Of a DNA stretch of 64,000 nt, positions 13,093 to 21,869 are shown piece after piece (the first letter of the stretch is position 1; the number at the start of each line of letters is the position of its first letter). The DNA comes from Closterium sp. NIES-65 (taxonomy: Eukaryota; Streptophyta; Zygnematophyceae; Desmidiales; Closteriaceae): contig CANXME010002538.1 of NCBI GenBank assembly GCA_948144175.1, positions 620,001-684,000 of the forward strand, read 5' to 3'. The notes below the pieces were generated by a model, which saw nothing but the letters and a program-made list of their open reading frames with translations, did not search any database and had not been told where the DNA came from. Both the position numbers and the translations under genes were made by a program.

Positions 13093-13479
13093 GACAGCAG
13101 CAGCAGCAGGCTAGTAGTAGTAACAGCAGAGGCAGGTTAGCAGTAGCAGCAACAGGAGGGGTGCGGCTTGGCGGTGCGCTTACCAGGGGCGGGTGGGTAG
13201 AAGCCCGCAAGTGTGGGGCAGGGCCGAGGTGCGCCGGCAGGAACAGGGCCACGACAGGGCGGCAGAGGAGGGCCGCGACTCGGCTGCAGGGTGGGGCCGG
13301 GACGGCGGCGGCGGCTGTCACGGCAGTGGCATTGGCGGTTGTCTCAGCAGCAGCGGCGGGGGCTGTCACGGCAGCAGCAGCGACCGGCCGTGGTGGAAGC
13401 AGTAGCGGCAGCAGGCGCGATGGCAGCTGCTGTTGGGGCGGCGACGACGGGGCGGCAGGGCCGTGAAGAGCCATGGAGG

Positions 13480-13770
13480 GGCCACAAAGGGGCCGCGAGG
13501 AGCCGAGAAGGGGCCGCGGAGGGGCCGTGAAGGGGCCGCGAAGGGCCGCGAAGGGCCGCGGAGGGGCCGCCAAGGGGCCGCGAAGGGCCGCGAAGGGGCT
13601 GCGAGGGGCCGCGAAGGGGCCGCGAAGGGCCGCGAAGGGGCCGCGAGGGGCCGTGAAGGGATCGCGAAGGGCCATGAGGAGGGGCCGCGAAGGGCCAAGA
13701 AGGGGCCACGAAGGGGCCGTAAGGGGCGCGACGGGCCGCTAAGGGCAGGGGACGCGACGGGAGGTAAGGC
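13480..13770 (-). repeat. GC-rich minisatellite leader of copia G
   Basis: Imperfect tandem repeats of an 11-12 base unit (ggggccgcgaa) between the PBS and gag. They keep long frames open on both strands but encode only Arg/Gly/Pro-rich artefacts. Elements C, I and H have repeats of different sequence in the same place. Confidence 0.8.
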
Positions 13771-13873
13771 GCTCGGGGCGCGACTAGGGCAGGTGCAAAG
13801 CGCGCTCCGTGCAGGTAAGGAAAAAAATATTTTCGTAATAGTGGTGGGCCCTAGAAAACGTTCCCACTAGGGA

Positions 13874-13888
13874 ACCTGCTCTATACCA
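13874..13888 (-). promoter_or_regulatory. PBS of copia G
   Basis: The minus strand reads TGGTATAGAGCAGG immediately after the 5' LTR. It resembles the initiator tRNA-Met complement TGGTATCAGAGC with one base missing. Confidence 0.75.
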
Positions 13889-14014
13889 TGTGAGAATTAC
13901 CAGGAATGAATTGACTAGGCAAAATGTTGGTACAAGTAGGAAACCTAGAAATGTTGTACCCTATAGTATCTACCCCACTACAACCTAGAAAGACCATAGC
14001 ATATAAGTTTGACA
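13889..14014 (-). repeat. 5' LTR of copia G
   Basis: 126 bp with the same termini as 6849-6974. It is followed by target duplication ATGCC at 14015-14019. Confidence 0.93.
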
Positions 14015-14121
14015 ATGCCAACCCCCGTAGTCTAGCTCATGCCTATTGTAGTGTAACTCTCCGCATGGTGCGATGAGCGTGGATGGCCCCACAGGTTACC
14101 TTCAGATAGGAGCCAAGTTTT

Positions 14122-14963
14122 TGTTATGTGAAGCTATCATTTGCATTCACGTGCGTCTGCCTCCCATCATATGTTCGTGCTTTGCATGCATTGTGTGAGC
14201 GTGTGCAAGAAATTGTGTGGATTTTCTGAGTTTGTGTGAATTTTATTTGACTTGAGCAGATATCTGAAGTGACTCCTCTGCTCAAGAGCTTTCCGATTTA
14301 CCAAGAATCGTCGCGATCGGCGCAAGAACGAGAAATACATGATCATTCGAAGTTTTGGTTGTGGTGCAGCGACTATGAAAATTTGCGTGTTGACTCAAAA
14401 TGGGGTACAGACCTTTGGGGGTTGGGAAATTCGCCCCTGTCACTGTAGATGCTGCCAAGTGGTTGGGAGAAACCAAATTGGGTTGGCAAGTGTGGCCAAC
14501 TTGGGTAAGGTGGATTGTGGAGGTTGGAAAAGTGGCAAAAGTATAAGTGGGGTTGCTATAGAAAGGGGATTTAATGTGATTATGGGGTTTCCCTGGTTGG
14601 GGACTCCTTGGGGACCTTCCCTCTCGTCCTCCTCTCCCCTCCTACCTGGTTTCTAGCTACTCTAACTTTCTTGTGTGGACTTGTGAGTTTTTTGTTATAG
14701 AGTTAAGTTCTTTTGGCAGCATACCCCCCAATGCGCCGAAATCGATAACTCAAGATTTACTTCACCTCTTAATACGATTCAACTTGGGAATTGTAGCTAC
14801 GGTTTAGAGCTACAACAAGTCCAAAAGTAGTCAAGATTCAACAGTGCGTTTTTCTTCGACGATGTATCTTGTAACGGCGACTTTTCTGTCCAGAATTCTA
14901 AGCCAACGATTTTGAGAAATTTAGGCCCCTAATCTTCGTAGACCTCGTCCTTAGTCTCTAACA
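14122..14963 (+). repeat. 5' LTR of copia E
   Basis: 842 bp from TGTTATGTGAAGC to CTCTAACA, followed two bases later by a PBS. It is homologous, in inverted orientation, to 1-719. The LTR end is defined by the PBS and the start by where similarity to the inverted copy begins. Sequence 14020-14121, between element G's duplication and this LTR, shows nothing recognisable. Confidence 0.75.
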
Positions 14964-14965
14964 AG

Positions 14966-14976
14966 TGGTATCAGAG
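14966..14976 (+). promoter_or_regulatory. PBS of copia E
   Basis: TGGTATCAGAG is an exact match to the usual initiator tRNA-Met-complementary PBS of plant copia elements. Confidence 0.85.
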
Positions 14977-15228
14977 TTGATTAAAGACTTTGTGGAGAGT
15001 CTACTGAAGTGTGAAGACCCTCCTAGAACCACCATGGCCTGTGGGCGTGCCTAAGTGGAGTTCTGGAGGTTGGATGTGACTTCCGCTAAGGGGAAACTCT
15101 GCCGGAATTTCGTTGGCGCCGACACTTGTGAAAATTGTGTGGGGCTTCCGTGTGGACAGCAAAGGGGGAGCTGGAACCTGTGATTGGAACAGAGATGAGT
15201 CAAGGGAGTGGAGAAGCAGCTGAGTAGA

Positions 15229-16407
15229 GAAGTGATCCAAGATTGAGGCGTTTGATGGCTCCAATTACGAGGGATGGAGCGGGCGGATGAGGAGCGTTTT
15301 CAAGCGCTACAAGCTGCTCAAACTTGCAATGGGAGAAGAGAAAATGTCCGAGGAAGGAGCTGCTCGAAAGCGCTGGATCGAGCAGATCATAATGTTGTTC
15401 GACCTCATCTTGCAATCGGTCAATAACGACATGTTCCAGCACATCAAGGACTTGGTTGAGCTGGACGACTCCGGTCCAAAGGTGTGGAAGCTACTGCGCG
15501 ACGTGATTCAGCCCAACACGCTGCCCATAGTAATCGTGCTCAAGGATCTGGCGGCCATCTCCATGCGATTGGGAGATGATGTGAAGCCGCTCCTTGACAA
15601 GATCAAGGACACCTATGCGAGGATGCGGCGGGCAGAGAGGTGTTGCAGATGCAGCAATGCACCAAGATCATCTGGGTGCTCGACAACTCGTGGGACAACC
15701 TCATCCCCACCCTCAACATTCAGCAGGATAAGTGGACGCCTGAGTGGCTACGGCAGCAGATCCTGCAGGAAGACTTCTGCAGGCACCACACGGGAGGTGG
15801 TGCTGCCAACAAAACTGCTGAGGGGTATGGAGCTGCAGGAGGCAGCAGAGGAAGAGGGGGAGGGAGAGGCCGAGGCCGTGGGAGAGGCTTTGGCAGAGGG
15901 AGAGGCCGAGGTGATTATAATGAAGGGCATGGGAGCTCTAGTGATAGGGGGAGCACTCGAATGGAGGGTGCGTGCTGGTATTGCAAGAAGGTTGGACATC
16001 CGTGGTTAAAAAAATTCAGCCGGCCTGAGGGATGGGCGCCCCCAGGCATGAAGCTGCCAAGTGGTGAACGTGCACAAGGTGGCGCTGTGCAATGTTCAGG
16101 TGCACAAGGTGATGGAGCACAAGGTAAATCCGAACCTGGGATGTTCCTGATGGTTGCGGATGTGAAAGGGAGTGAGGGTGATGTGGGTTCGGTTGGGAAG
16201 GTTGTGATGCATCCCCTCACTCACTAGGTGATCGATTTAGGTTGCACAAGTCATATGACCCCACGGACAGATTTGCTTGACGAGGTAAAACCCCCTGGGA
16301 AGATTAAGTTTGTGGGGCTGTCCTCGTGATGGCCCTTCATCATGGGGCAAAGGAGGTTGTGTGGCTGAGGCGTTTATTGGAGGAGATCGGAGTGTGCCAG
16401 AAGGAGC
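15229..16407 (+). pseudogene. Copia E gag-protease joined to an RNase H scrap
   Basis: Gag starts around FDGSNYEGWSGRMRSVFKRY (about 15248) and runs to about 15640, where the frame shifts. The second frame holds an RGG-rich stretch (GGRGRGRGRGFGRGRGRG), a zinc knuckle CWYCKKVGHPWLKK whose final Cys is replaced, and a protease motif reading VIDLGCTSHMT where VIDSGCTSHMT is usual. At about 16325 the sequence jumps to RNase H (MALHHGAKEVVWLRRLLEE). Integrase and RT are therefore deleted. Altered catalytic and zinc residues indicate a dead copy. Confidence 0.8.
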
Positions 16408-16956
16408 CAAGTCTTCGGCCACAATCTGATTGGTTGCGGAAGTTTCTGAATATTTTGCGAAGCCTTGAATCCGTCGCCGTCATTCCCCCCTTGCTGCTCC
16501 TTGTGTATAAAGGGCTGGGGCGGCAGAAACTCGATTCTCCAACACTCCCCCTCGCACCAGACCCGAAGCACACATATGCCTATGCTTATGCTCCTCTTAT
16601 TTCTCCTTAGCATACACTCCATGATGCTGCCCATGTCTCTTCTCCTCACACTCCTCATTCTCCTCAAACTGCTGCACTGCTTCGTGAAGTGTCATGAGAC
16701 CTGCTCTTGCCTTGCACATGTTGAATGCATCATGTGGAAGAACCTTAGTCATGAAATCTGCCACTTGATCGAAGGAACGGCAAAAGTTGAAGGCGAGAAC
16801 TCCCTTCACTAGTTGCTCACGGATGAAGTGGTACTGCACCTCAATGTGTTTTGTATGCCTATGATGAACCGAGTTCTTGGAAAGGGCGATGGCTGAAGTG
16901 TTGTCCACGTAGAGCGGAGTCGGTTGAGTTTGCGGCTGCCTAAAGTGTTGGTGCAA
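16408..16956 (-). pseudogene. Copia F: RNase H end plus partial 3' LTR
   Basis: On the minus strand, RNase H residues PTPLYVDNTSAIALSKNSVH and the following RHTKHIEVQYHFIREQL lead to a polypurine tract (GAGGGGGAG). An LTR then starts TGTTGGAGAATCGAG at 16544 and is cut at about 16408. The LTR matches the D LTR (34736-34873), so F belongs to the D lineage. Confidence 0.82.
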
Positions 16957-18049
16957 CCGTACGGTGAGCGCATGATGTTGAGGGGAGGGTGTTGGGCTGG
17001 GGCACTTGCGCCACTCCGTTCCATGTCATTCGCAACTGTTAAGCGAGACCCAACGCATGCTCGTTGTATGTTCTCCCTCCACCCACCCCACCAGTTTCGC
17101 GAGCTTCTGGTTCTCTGCAACCACCACTGTGGGCAGAGGAACTTCATACCTTCGTGCTGGACCGTGGCACATGACACGGTGGCATTTTCAGCGGCCGCTC
17201 TGCATGCAGCCAAGGCGGAGCTACAGCGGAAGGAGGGGGAGTTGGGATGCAAGGTGTCGTACACTATTGACATCTGGACTGGGCCCAATGGGAAAGCTTG
17301 GTTGGTTGTGTCAGGTCACTGGATCAACGAGTCGTTTCGGCTACGCGAGGCAGTGCTCGAGTTTCGCGAGCTTCCGGGTCGTCATGGCGCAGCACAGATT
17401 GCGCAGATCGTGGAGGACACGGTGGTGATGTGGGGGTTGGAGGGGCGTTGTCTGGGCCTCACCACAGACAACGCCTCAGCCAACATTGCCGCGTACACAT
17501 GGCTGTCGGAGGAGGGTGGTGGTCAGACTTTCTTCAACTCCTTCCTGCACTTCAGGTATGAGTGTGTGTGGTGTGGGGGTGATATCAGTGTGGCAGGCCG
17601 CGAACGGCAGTGTGGGGGTTGTGTGGGTGTATCTGGAGTTTTAGTAATCTCCCATGCCACTTCAACCAAAGACCATGTGCCACTACCTCCCAAATCCCAT
17701 GCCTGTGGTGTTATGGTATGCAGGTGTGTGTCACATATGGTCAACTTGGCAGTGCAGGCAGGACTGAAGGTGGAGGCCGTTCGCGCCTTGTTGAAGGTGC
17801 TCAGAGATATGGCGTCCTGGGTTGGGTACTCGCCTCAACGCTCGGCGGCGTTTCTGGGACTTCAGCGGGGCCTGAACCAGCAGGCCCGTGTCAAGAAACC
17901 AGCCTTGAAGCTGGTGCAGGACAATCCTACCCGCTGGGGCTCCACTCATGCGATGCTCGAGCGCTATCTTGAGCTGGAGAACCCGATCACTGTGTTCTTG
18001 GCCTCGACTCAGGTACAGGATGGGGATGAGACATGGGATTACTGGGAGA

Positions 18050-18945
18050 TGTGGCTGGCATGCGTGCGGCATGTGTGTGGCATGTGTGTGCGGCATGTGT
18101 ATGCCATGTGTATGCCATGTGTGCGACATGTGTGTGGCATGTGTGTGGCATGTGTGTGCCATGTGTGCGGCATGTGTGTGCCATGTGTATGCCATATGTG
18201 CGACATGTATGTGGCATGTGTGTGGCACGTGTGTGCCATGTGTGCGGCACGTGTGTGCCATGTTTATGCCATGTGTGCGACATGTGTGTGGCATGTGTGT
18301 GGCATGTGTGTGCCATATGTATGCCATGTGTGCGGCATGTGTGTGCCATGTGTAAGTCATGTGTGTGGCATGTGTGTGGCATGTGTGTGACATGTGTGTG
18401 GCATGTGTGTTCCATGTGTGTGGCATGTGTGTGGCATGTGTGTGGCATGTGTGTGGCATATATGTGCCATGTGTATGCCATGTGTGTGACATGTGTGTGG
18501 GATGTGTGTGGCATGTGTGTGCCATGTGTATGCCATGTGTGCGGCATGTGTGTGCCATATGTATGCCATGTGTGCGACATGTGTGTGGCATGAGTATGGC
18601 ATGTATGCGGCATGTGTGTGCCATGTGTGCGGCATGTGTGTGCCATGTGTATGCCATGTGTGCGACATGTGTGTGGCATGTGTGTGGCATGTGTGTGCCA
18701 TGTGTGCAGGATGTGTGTGCCATGTGTATGCCATGTGTGCGGCATGTGTGTGCCATGTATATGCCATGTGTGCGGCATGTGTGTGCCATGTGTATGCCAT
18801 GTGTGCAACATGTGTGTGGCATGTGTATGGCATGTGTGCGGCATGTGTGTGCCATGTGTGCTGCATGTGTGTGCCATGTGTATGCCATGTGGGTGGCATG
18901 TGTGCGGCATGTGTATGCCATGTGTATGGCATGGTTGTTGGTTGC
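18050..18945 (+). repeat. 11-bp tandem satellite inside a hAT intron
   Basis: About 80 copies of an 11-base unit, consensus gtgtgtgccat, with variants gtgtgtggcat, gtgtgcgacat, gtgtgcggcat and gtgtatgccat. From about 18120 the variants recur in a seven-monomer order, giving a 77-bp higher-order repeat. Since 11 is not a multiple of 3 and no rotation makes a stop, long frames are open on both strands without being genes. Confidence 0.95.
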
Positions 18946-19601
18946 ATGAATTGCGATACCCATCCCCAAGAACCATCACACTCATATGCCCCACAAAACC
19001 CAAACCCGTCCTGACAAGGCTTGTCAAAGGCGGACAAGGAGAAGGTGGAGAAGATGCGCCTGTCAGATGAGCAGTGTGGGATGTTGAGGGAGCTGAAGAA
19101 TTTTCTCAGCCCCTTCAACAAGGTCTCCAAGGCAGCCGAGGGGACGGCGTACCTGACTCTGTCGATTTTGTCTGCCGTACTATAACGGCCTCATCGACGC
19201 CACTCGCTAAGTGGCCCTCGGCGATGCTGAAGCCACTAGTCGAAAAGGCGCTGAAAATCCTGAAGAAGTACGTGTATATCAGCAGCAACGAGGGCTGGAT
19301 CGCCACCTTTTTGGATCCTTCCATGAAGGCAGCATGGTTCGACGACCCCCACTGGGAGACGCAACATCCAGAGACGGAGGGCAGGGATAGGCCGCGCCCA
19401 CCGTCAAGCGTGGTAATTGCCCTGGTACGAGATCGGGTGGCCGAGTACCAGGCAGCGGCGAGGGAGCTGGTTCCTAGGCCGACGGCACTTCCCACGGTTG
19501 TAGAGGAGGATGAGGGAGAGAGGGGGGGGGGAGGACGACGACGACCTGTATCTCCCTAGTCGCCGAAGCCTTGCGGCGCGTCTGTCTGCGAGCCACGCGG
19601 C

Positions 19602-19627
19602 GGGGGGGGGGGGGGGGGGGGGGGGGG
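19602..19627 (+). repeat. Poly-G run of 26
   Basis: Twenty-six consecutive G within the hAT pseudogene between the LDPS part and the dimerisation part. It is likely a replication-slippage or sequencing-sensitive site. Confidence 0.9.
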
Positions 19628-19970
19628 TGGTCTTGTGCAAGATGATCAGGTTAGCAGGTACTTGTTCGAGAGGGTGCGGTACGACGTGTAAGCGTTAGAG
19701 TACTGGCGCACCTCCACGAACATGGAGACGTTGAAGACGATGGCGAGGGATTATCTTGCAATCCCAGCCATGTCTGCGGCAAGCGAGTGCGTGTTCTCCT
19801 TGGGCCGCAACCTCATTTCATGGAAGCGACACCAGCTGAAATCCGAGAGGGCGCGATCCTGCATGATTCTGAGATCATGGTACGGATCGCACCCTGGCCA
19901 GAGGATCGGTGAGGGCTGCTGTACGAAAGGGGTCGCAGCTCTGGAGATCGCTATTGAGGGCGAGGGTGTG

Positions 19971-20057
19971 GAGGAGGAGGAGGAGGAGGAGGAGGAGGAG
20001 GAGGAGGAGGAGGAGGAGGAGGAGGAGGAGGAGGAGGAGGAGGAGGAGGAGGAGGAG
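19971..20057 (+). repeat. (GAG)n microsatellite
   Basis: About 29 uninterrupted GAG triplets. They would encode poly-Glu at the transposase C-terminus. The opposite strand gives poly-Pro. Confidence 0.95.
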
Positions 20058-20440
20058 TTGGTGGAGGTAGAGGAGGAGGATGAGAAGGAGGCGGAGGAGG
20101 AGGTGGAGGGGGAGGCGGTGGAGGAGGTGTTTGAGGACGCGGCGGAGGGGAGAGGGGCGGACGCAGCAGCGGGAGGCGGCGAGGATGGTGGCGTTGGAGG
20201 CGGGGCTGGGACTGGGCTGTAGTTTTCATTTTGTTAGGGGGGTATGGAGGGACCCTTTTGTGACACTCTCATGTTGATTCCTTTGACTGTGGACATGTTA
20301 TCTTGCGAACTTTATTTATGATCTTTTAAGTTGTTATAAAGACGTCAAGGGTTAGTCAAATCAAAACCAAAGTGAATACCCTTCTAGGTGGAACCCTTTA
20401 CAGTGTTGAACTTATGTTTTTTATTTTGCACAGCCCTCAG

Positions 20441-20640
20441 GGGCGAACACGAACATGTTCCTGTCGAACACGTTTGTGTTCGACTTAGTGTTCGAAATGT
20501 TCGCCTCTGAAGGCGAACATCGAACACCCCTTTGGGCAAAAACCGTTCAACGAACCGAGCAGTGTTCGGTTCGCCGAACGACCTTGTTCCAGCCTAGGCG
20601 AACGCGAACATGTTCGTGTTCGCCTCGTGCTCATCCCTAG
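20441..20640 (+). promoter_or_regulatory. hAT right terminal inverted repeat and subterminal motifs
   Basis: More than a dozen CGAACA / TGTTCG hexamers in both orientations lead to the terminus CTCATCCCTA. In hAT elements, clustered subterminal hexamers are transposase-binding sites; that role here is inferred. Confidence 0.75.
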
Positions 20641-21010
20641 GTGGGCCCAGCTGCTTGGGAGAGCAAGAAGCACGTGGACCAAGCATTGAGCTCGGTGGAG
20701 TCCAAGTACATGGTACTCTTCCGTGCCGTACGGGAGATTGTGTGGCAGTGGCGTTTGCTGGCTGAATTGGGGGAGGAGCAGCAAGGACGTACCCCACTTT
20801 ACTGTGACATCCAGGGTGCCATTGCTCTAGCTAAGAATCCTGTGTTGCACGGCCTACAAAGCACATGAGGGTGAAGTGGCACTACGTGAAGACGACAGGG
20901 CAGCCAGCTGACATGATGACCAAACGGCTGGTGGAGCAGTAGCATTGGAAATGTTGCAAGCTGGCTGGGATGGCTCTGAACCGAGAGAGCAAGTTCCTAA
21001 GGCCAACAAT
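20641..21010 (+). pseudogene. Copia J RNase H remnant
   Basis: The sequence begins abruptly after the hAT end and reads AAWESKKHVDQALSSVESKY, then RTPLYCDIQGAIALAKNPV, the C-terminal RNase H of copia pol. A frameshift near 20865 and stops follow. The polypurine tract CCGAGGGGGAGTT at 21011-21023 leads into an LTR. The hAT element appears to have landed in J, but the left part of J is not found next to the hAT left side. Confidence 0.8.
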
Positions 21011-21023
21011 CCGAGGGGGAGTT

Positions 21024-21640
21024 TGTTGGTGCAACCCTACGGTTTGCACTCGGCTTGTTGTCCATGTGCGTGCACGCGTGTGTGCATGTAATGGTATGAG
21101 GGCATGGGATAATATATATTTTATGCTTATAATAGTGTGTGAATGTTGAGTTATGATGTCAAGTGTGTGTGTCGAGTCAATAGTGAGTTATCGCTAGTCG
21201 CGTGTTACGCGATCATTTGTGTGTCCTGCGCGGTTTCTATTTTGTTGTGTGTCCCGTGCGCGGTTTCTATTTTGTCCTATGTCGAACGTTCGGTGTGTCG
21301 CAGGTGTGTGCAACAGACCCATCAAGAACTCAAGGATGAGTTTGTGATGAAGAACCAGAGCCTTGGTGTCAAGCTTCAAGTGATTTCGAAGCTCGCCAAA
21401 AGGGTACACTTCAAGATGTTGAAGATAGTTACAATACAATGTGTAGTGTAACATTTCTGTTGGTGTAGACCCTTGTGGAGGGTTGTTTCGAGCCCCTTCT
21501 TGGTTGGGGACAGTGTGGCACTGTTCCAAATCACTGTACCTCGGCTCTTGTAGGAGCTGGGAGTCATTCCCAACTTGTAACTCTTCCTAGTTGTGTGTTC
21601 TAGGACTATAGTGGCTGCGATAGTGCCGTTCATTCAAACC
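21024..21640 (+). repeat. 3' LTR of copia J, right end unresolved
   Basis: Starts TGTTGGTGCAACCCTACGG directly after the polypurine tract. The same 13-base start occurs at 16946-16958. I cannot define the right end. Sequence up to about 21770 has no other feature I can name. Confidence 0.55.
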
Positions 21641-21869
21641 AACGCTGTGTCGTCAATATTTGGTGAAATCGTGCGATATAAATTGCCTATTGTAGGCGAC
21701 ACTAGGACGCCCCAGATCCAAGTTGAATCAGGTCATTTGAAGCTGTGATCAGAACGCTATGAACGTTTAAAGCCGCTGTGCAGAAATCCGACTATGCACT
21801 CTATCTTTCGTTTTAGGCACATTGGAGCCTATTGTGACTATAACATCAAGTCCTCCAAGAGTCCACGTA

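Larger units (their letters stand above)
6849..14014 (-). mobile_element. Copia element G, complete but degenerate
   Basis: A 7166-bp LTR retrotransposon on the minus strand. LTRs are 13889-14014 (5') and 6849-6974 (3'). The 5-bp target duplication ATGCC is at 6844-6848 and 14015-14019. I count 7 differences in 126 bp between the LTRs, so it is older than elements C and I. A PBS (TGGTATAGAGCAGG) follows the 5' LTR. All domains are recognisable but interrupted by stops and frameshifts. Confidence 0.95.
17150..20222 (+). pseudogene. hAT transposase pseudogene with introns
   Basis: The catalytic-core part reads YTIDIWTGPNGKAWLVVSGHW, then LTTDNASAN. A GT-AG intron at 17556-17723 (168 bp) splices to give HFRCVSHMVNLAVQ, the conserved hAT RCxxHxxNL motif. 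DNPTRWGSTHAMLERY follows. A second probable intron, 18013-19029, contains the satellite and joins in phase to ADKEKVEKMRLSDEQ. A frameshift near 19200 separates KPLVEKALKILKKY. The C-terminal dimerisation part (ARDYLAIPAMSAASECVFS) follows an in-frame stop at 19688-19690 and a 26-G run. The BED finger is not visible. The tail is poly-Glu from a GAG microsatellite. Confidence 0.85.
16960..20640 (+). mobile_element. Decayed hAT-superfamily DNA transposon, 5' end missing
   Basis: It contains an interrupted hAT transposase gene and a clear right terminal region. The right end reads CTCGTGCTCATCCCTA up to 20639/20640, the complement of a TAGGGATGAGC-type hAT terminus, preceded by 200 bp of CGAACA/TGTTCG subterminal motifs. 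I found no matching left terminus before 17000, so the left end is deleted or replaced. The right flank is a plus-strand copia RNase H (J). Confidence 0.85.

Noticed and set aside
18033-19027. Long open frames on both strands (His/Thr/Met-rich and Cys/Val/Met-rich)
   Set aside because: They are produced by the 11-bp satellite, which has no stop in any rotation; the sequence is better explained as a hAT intron.
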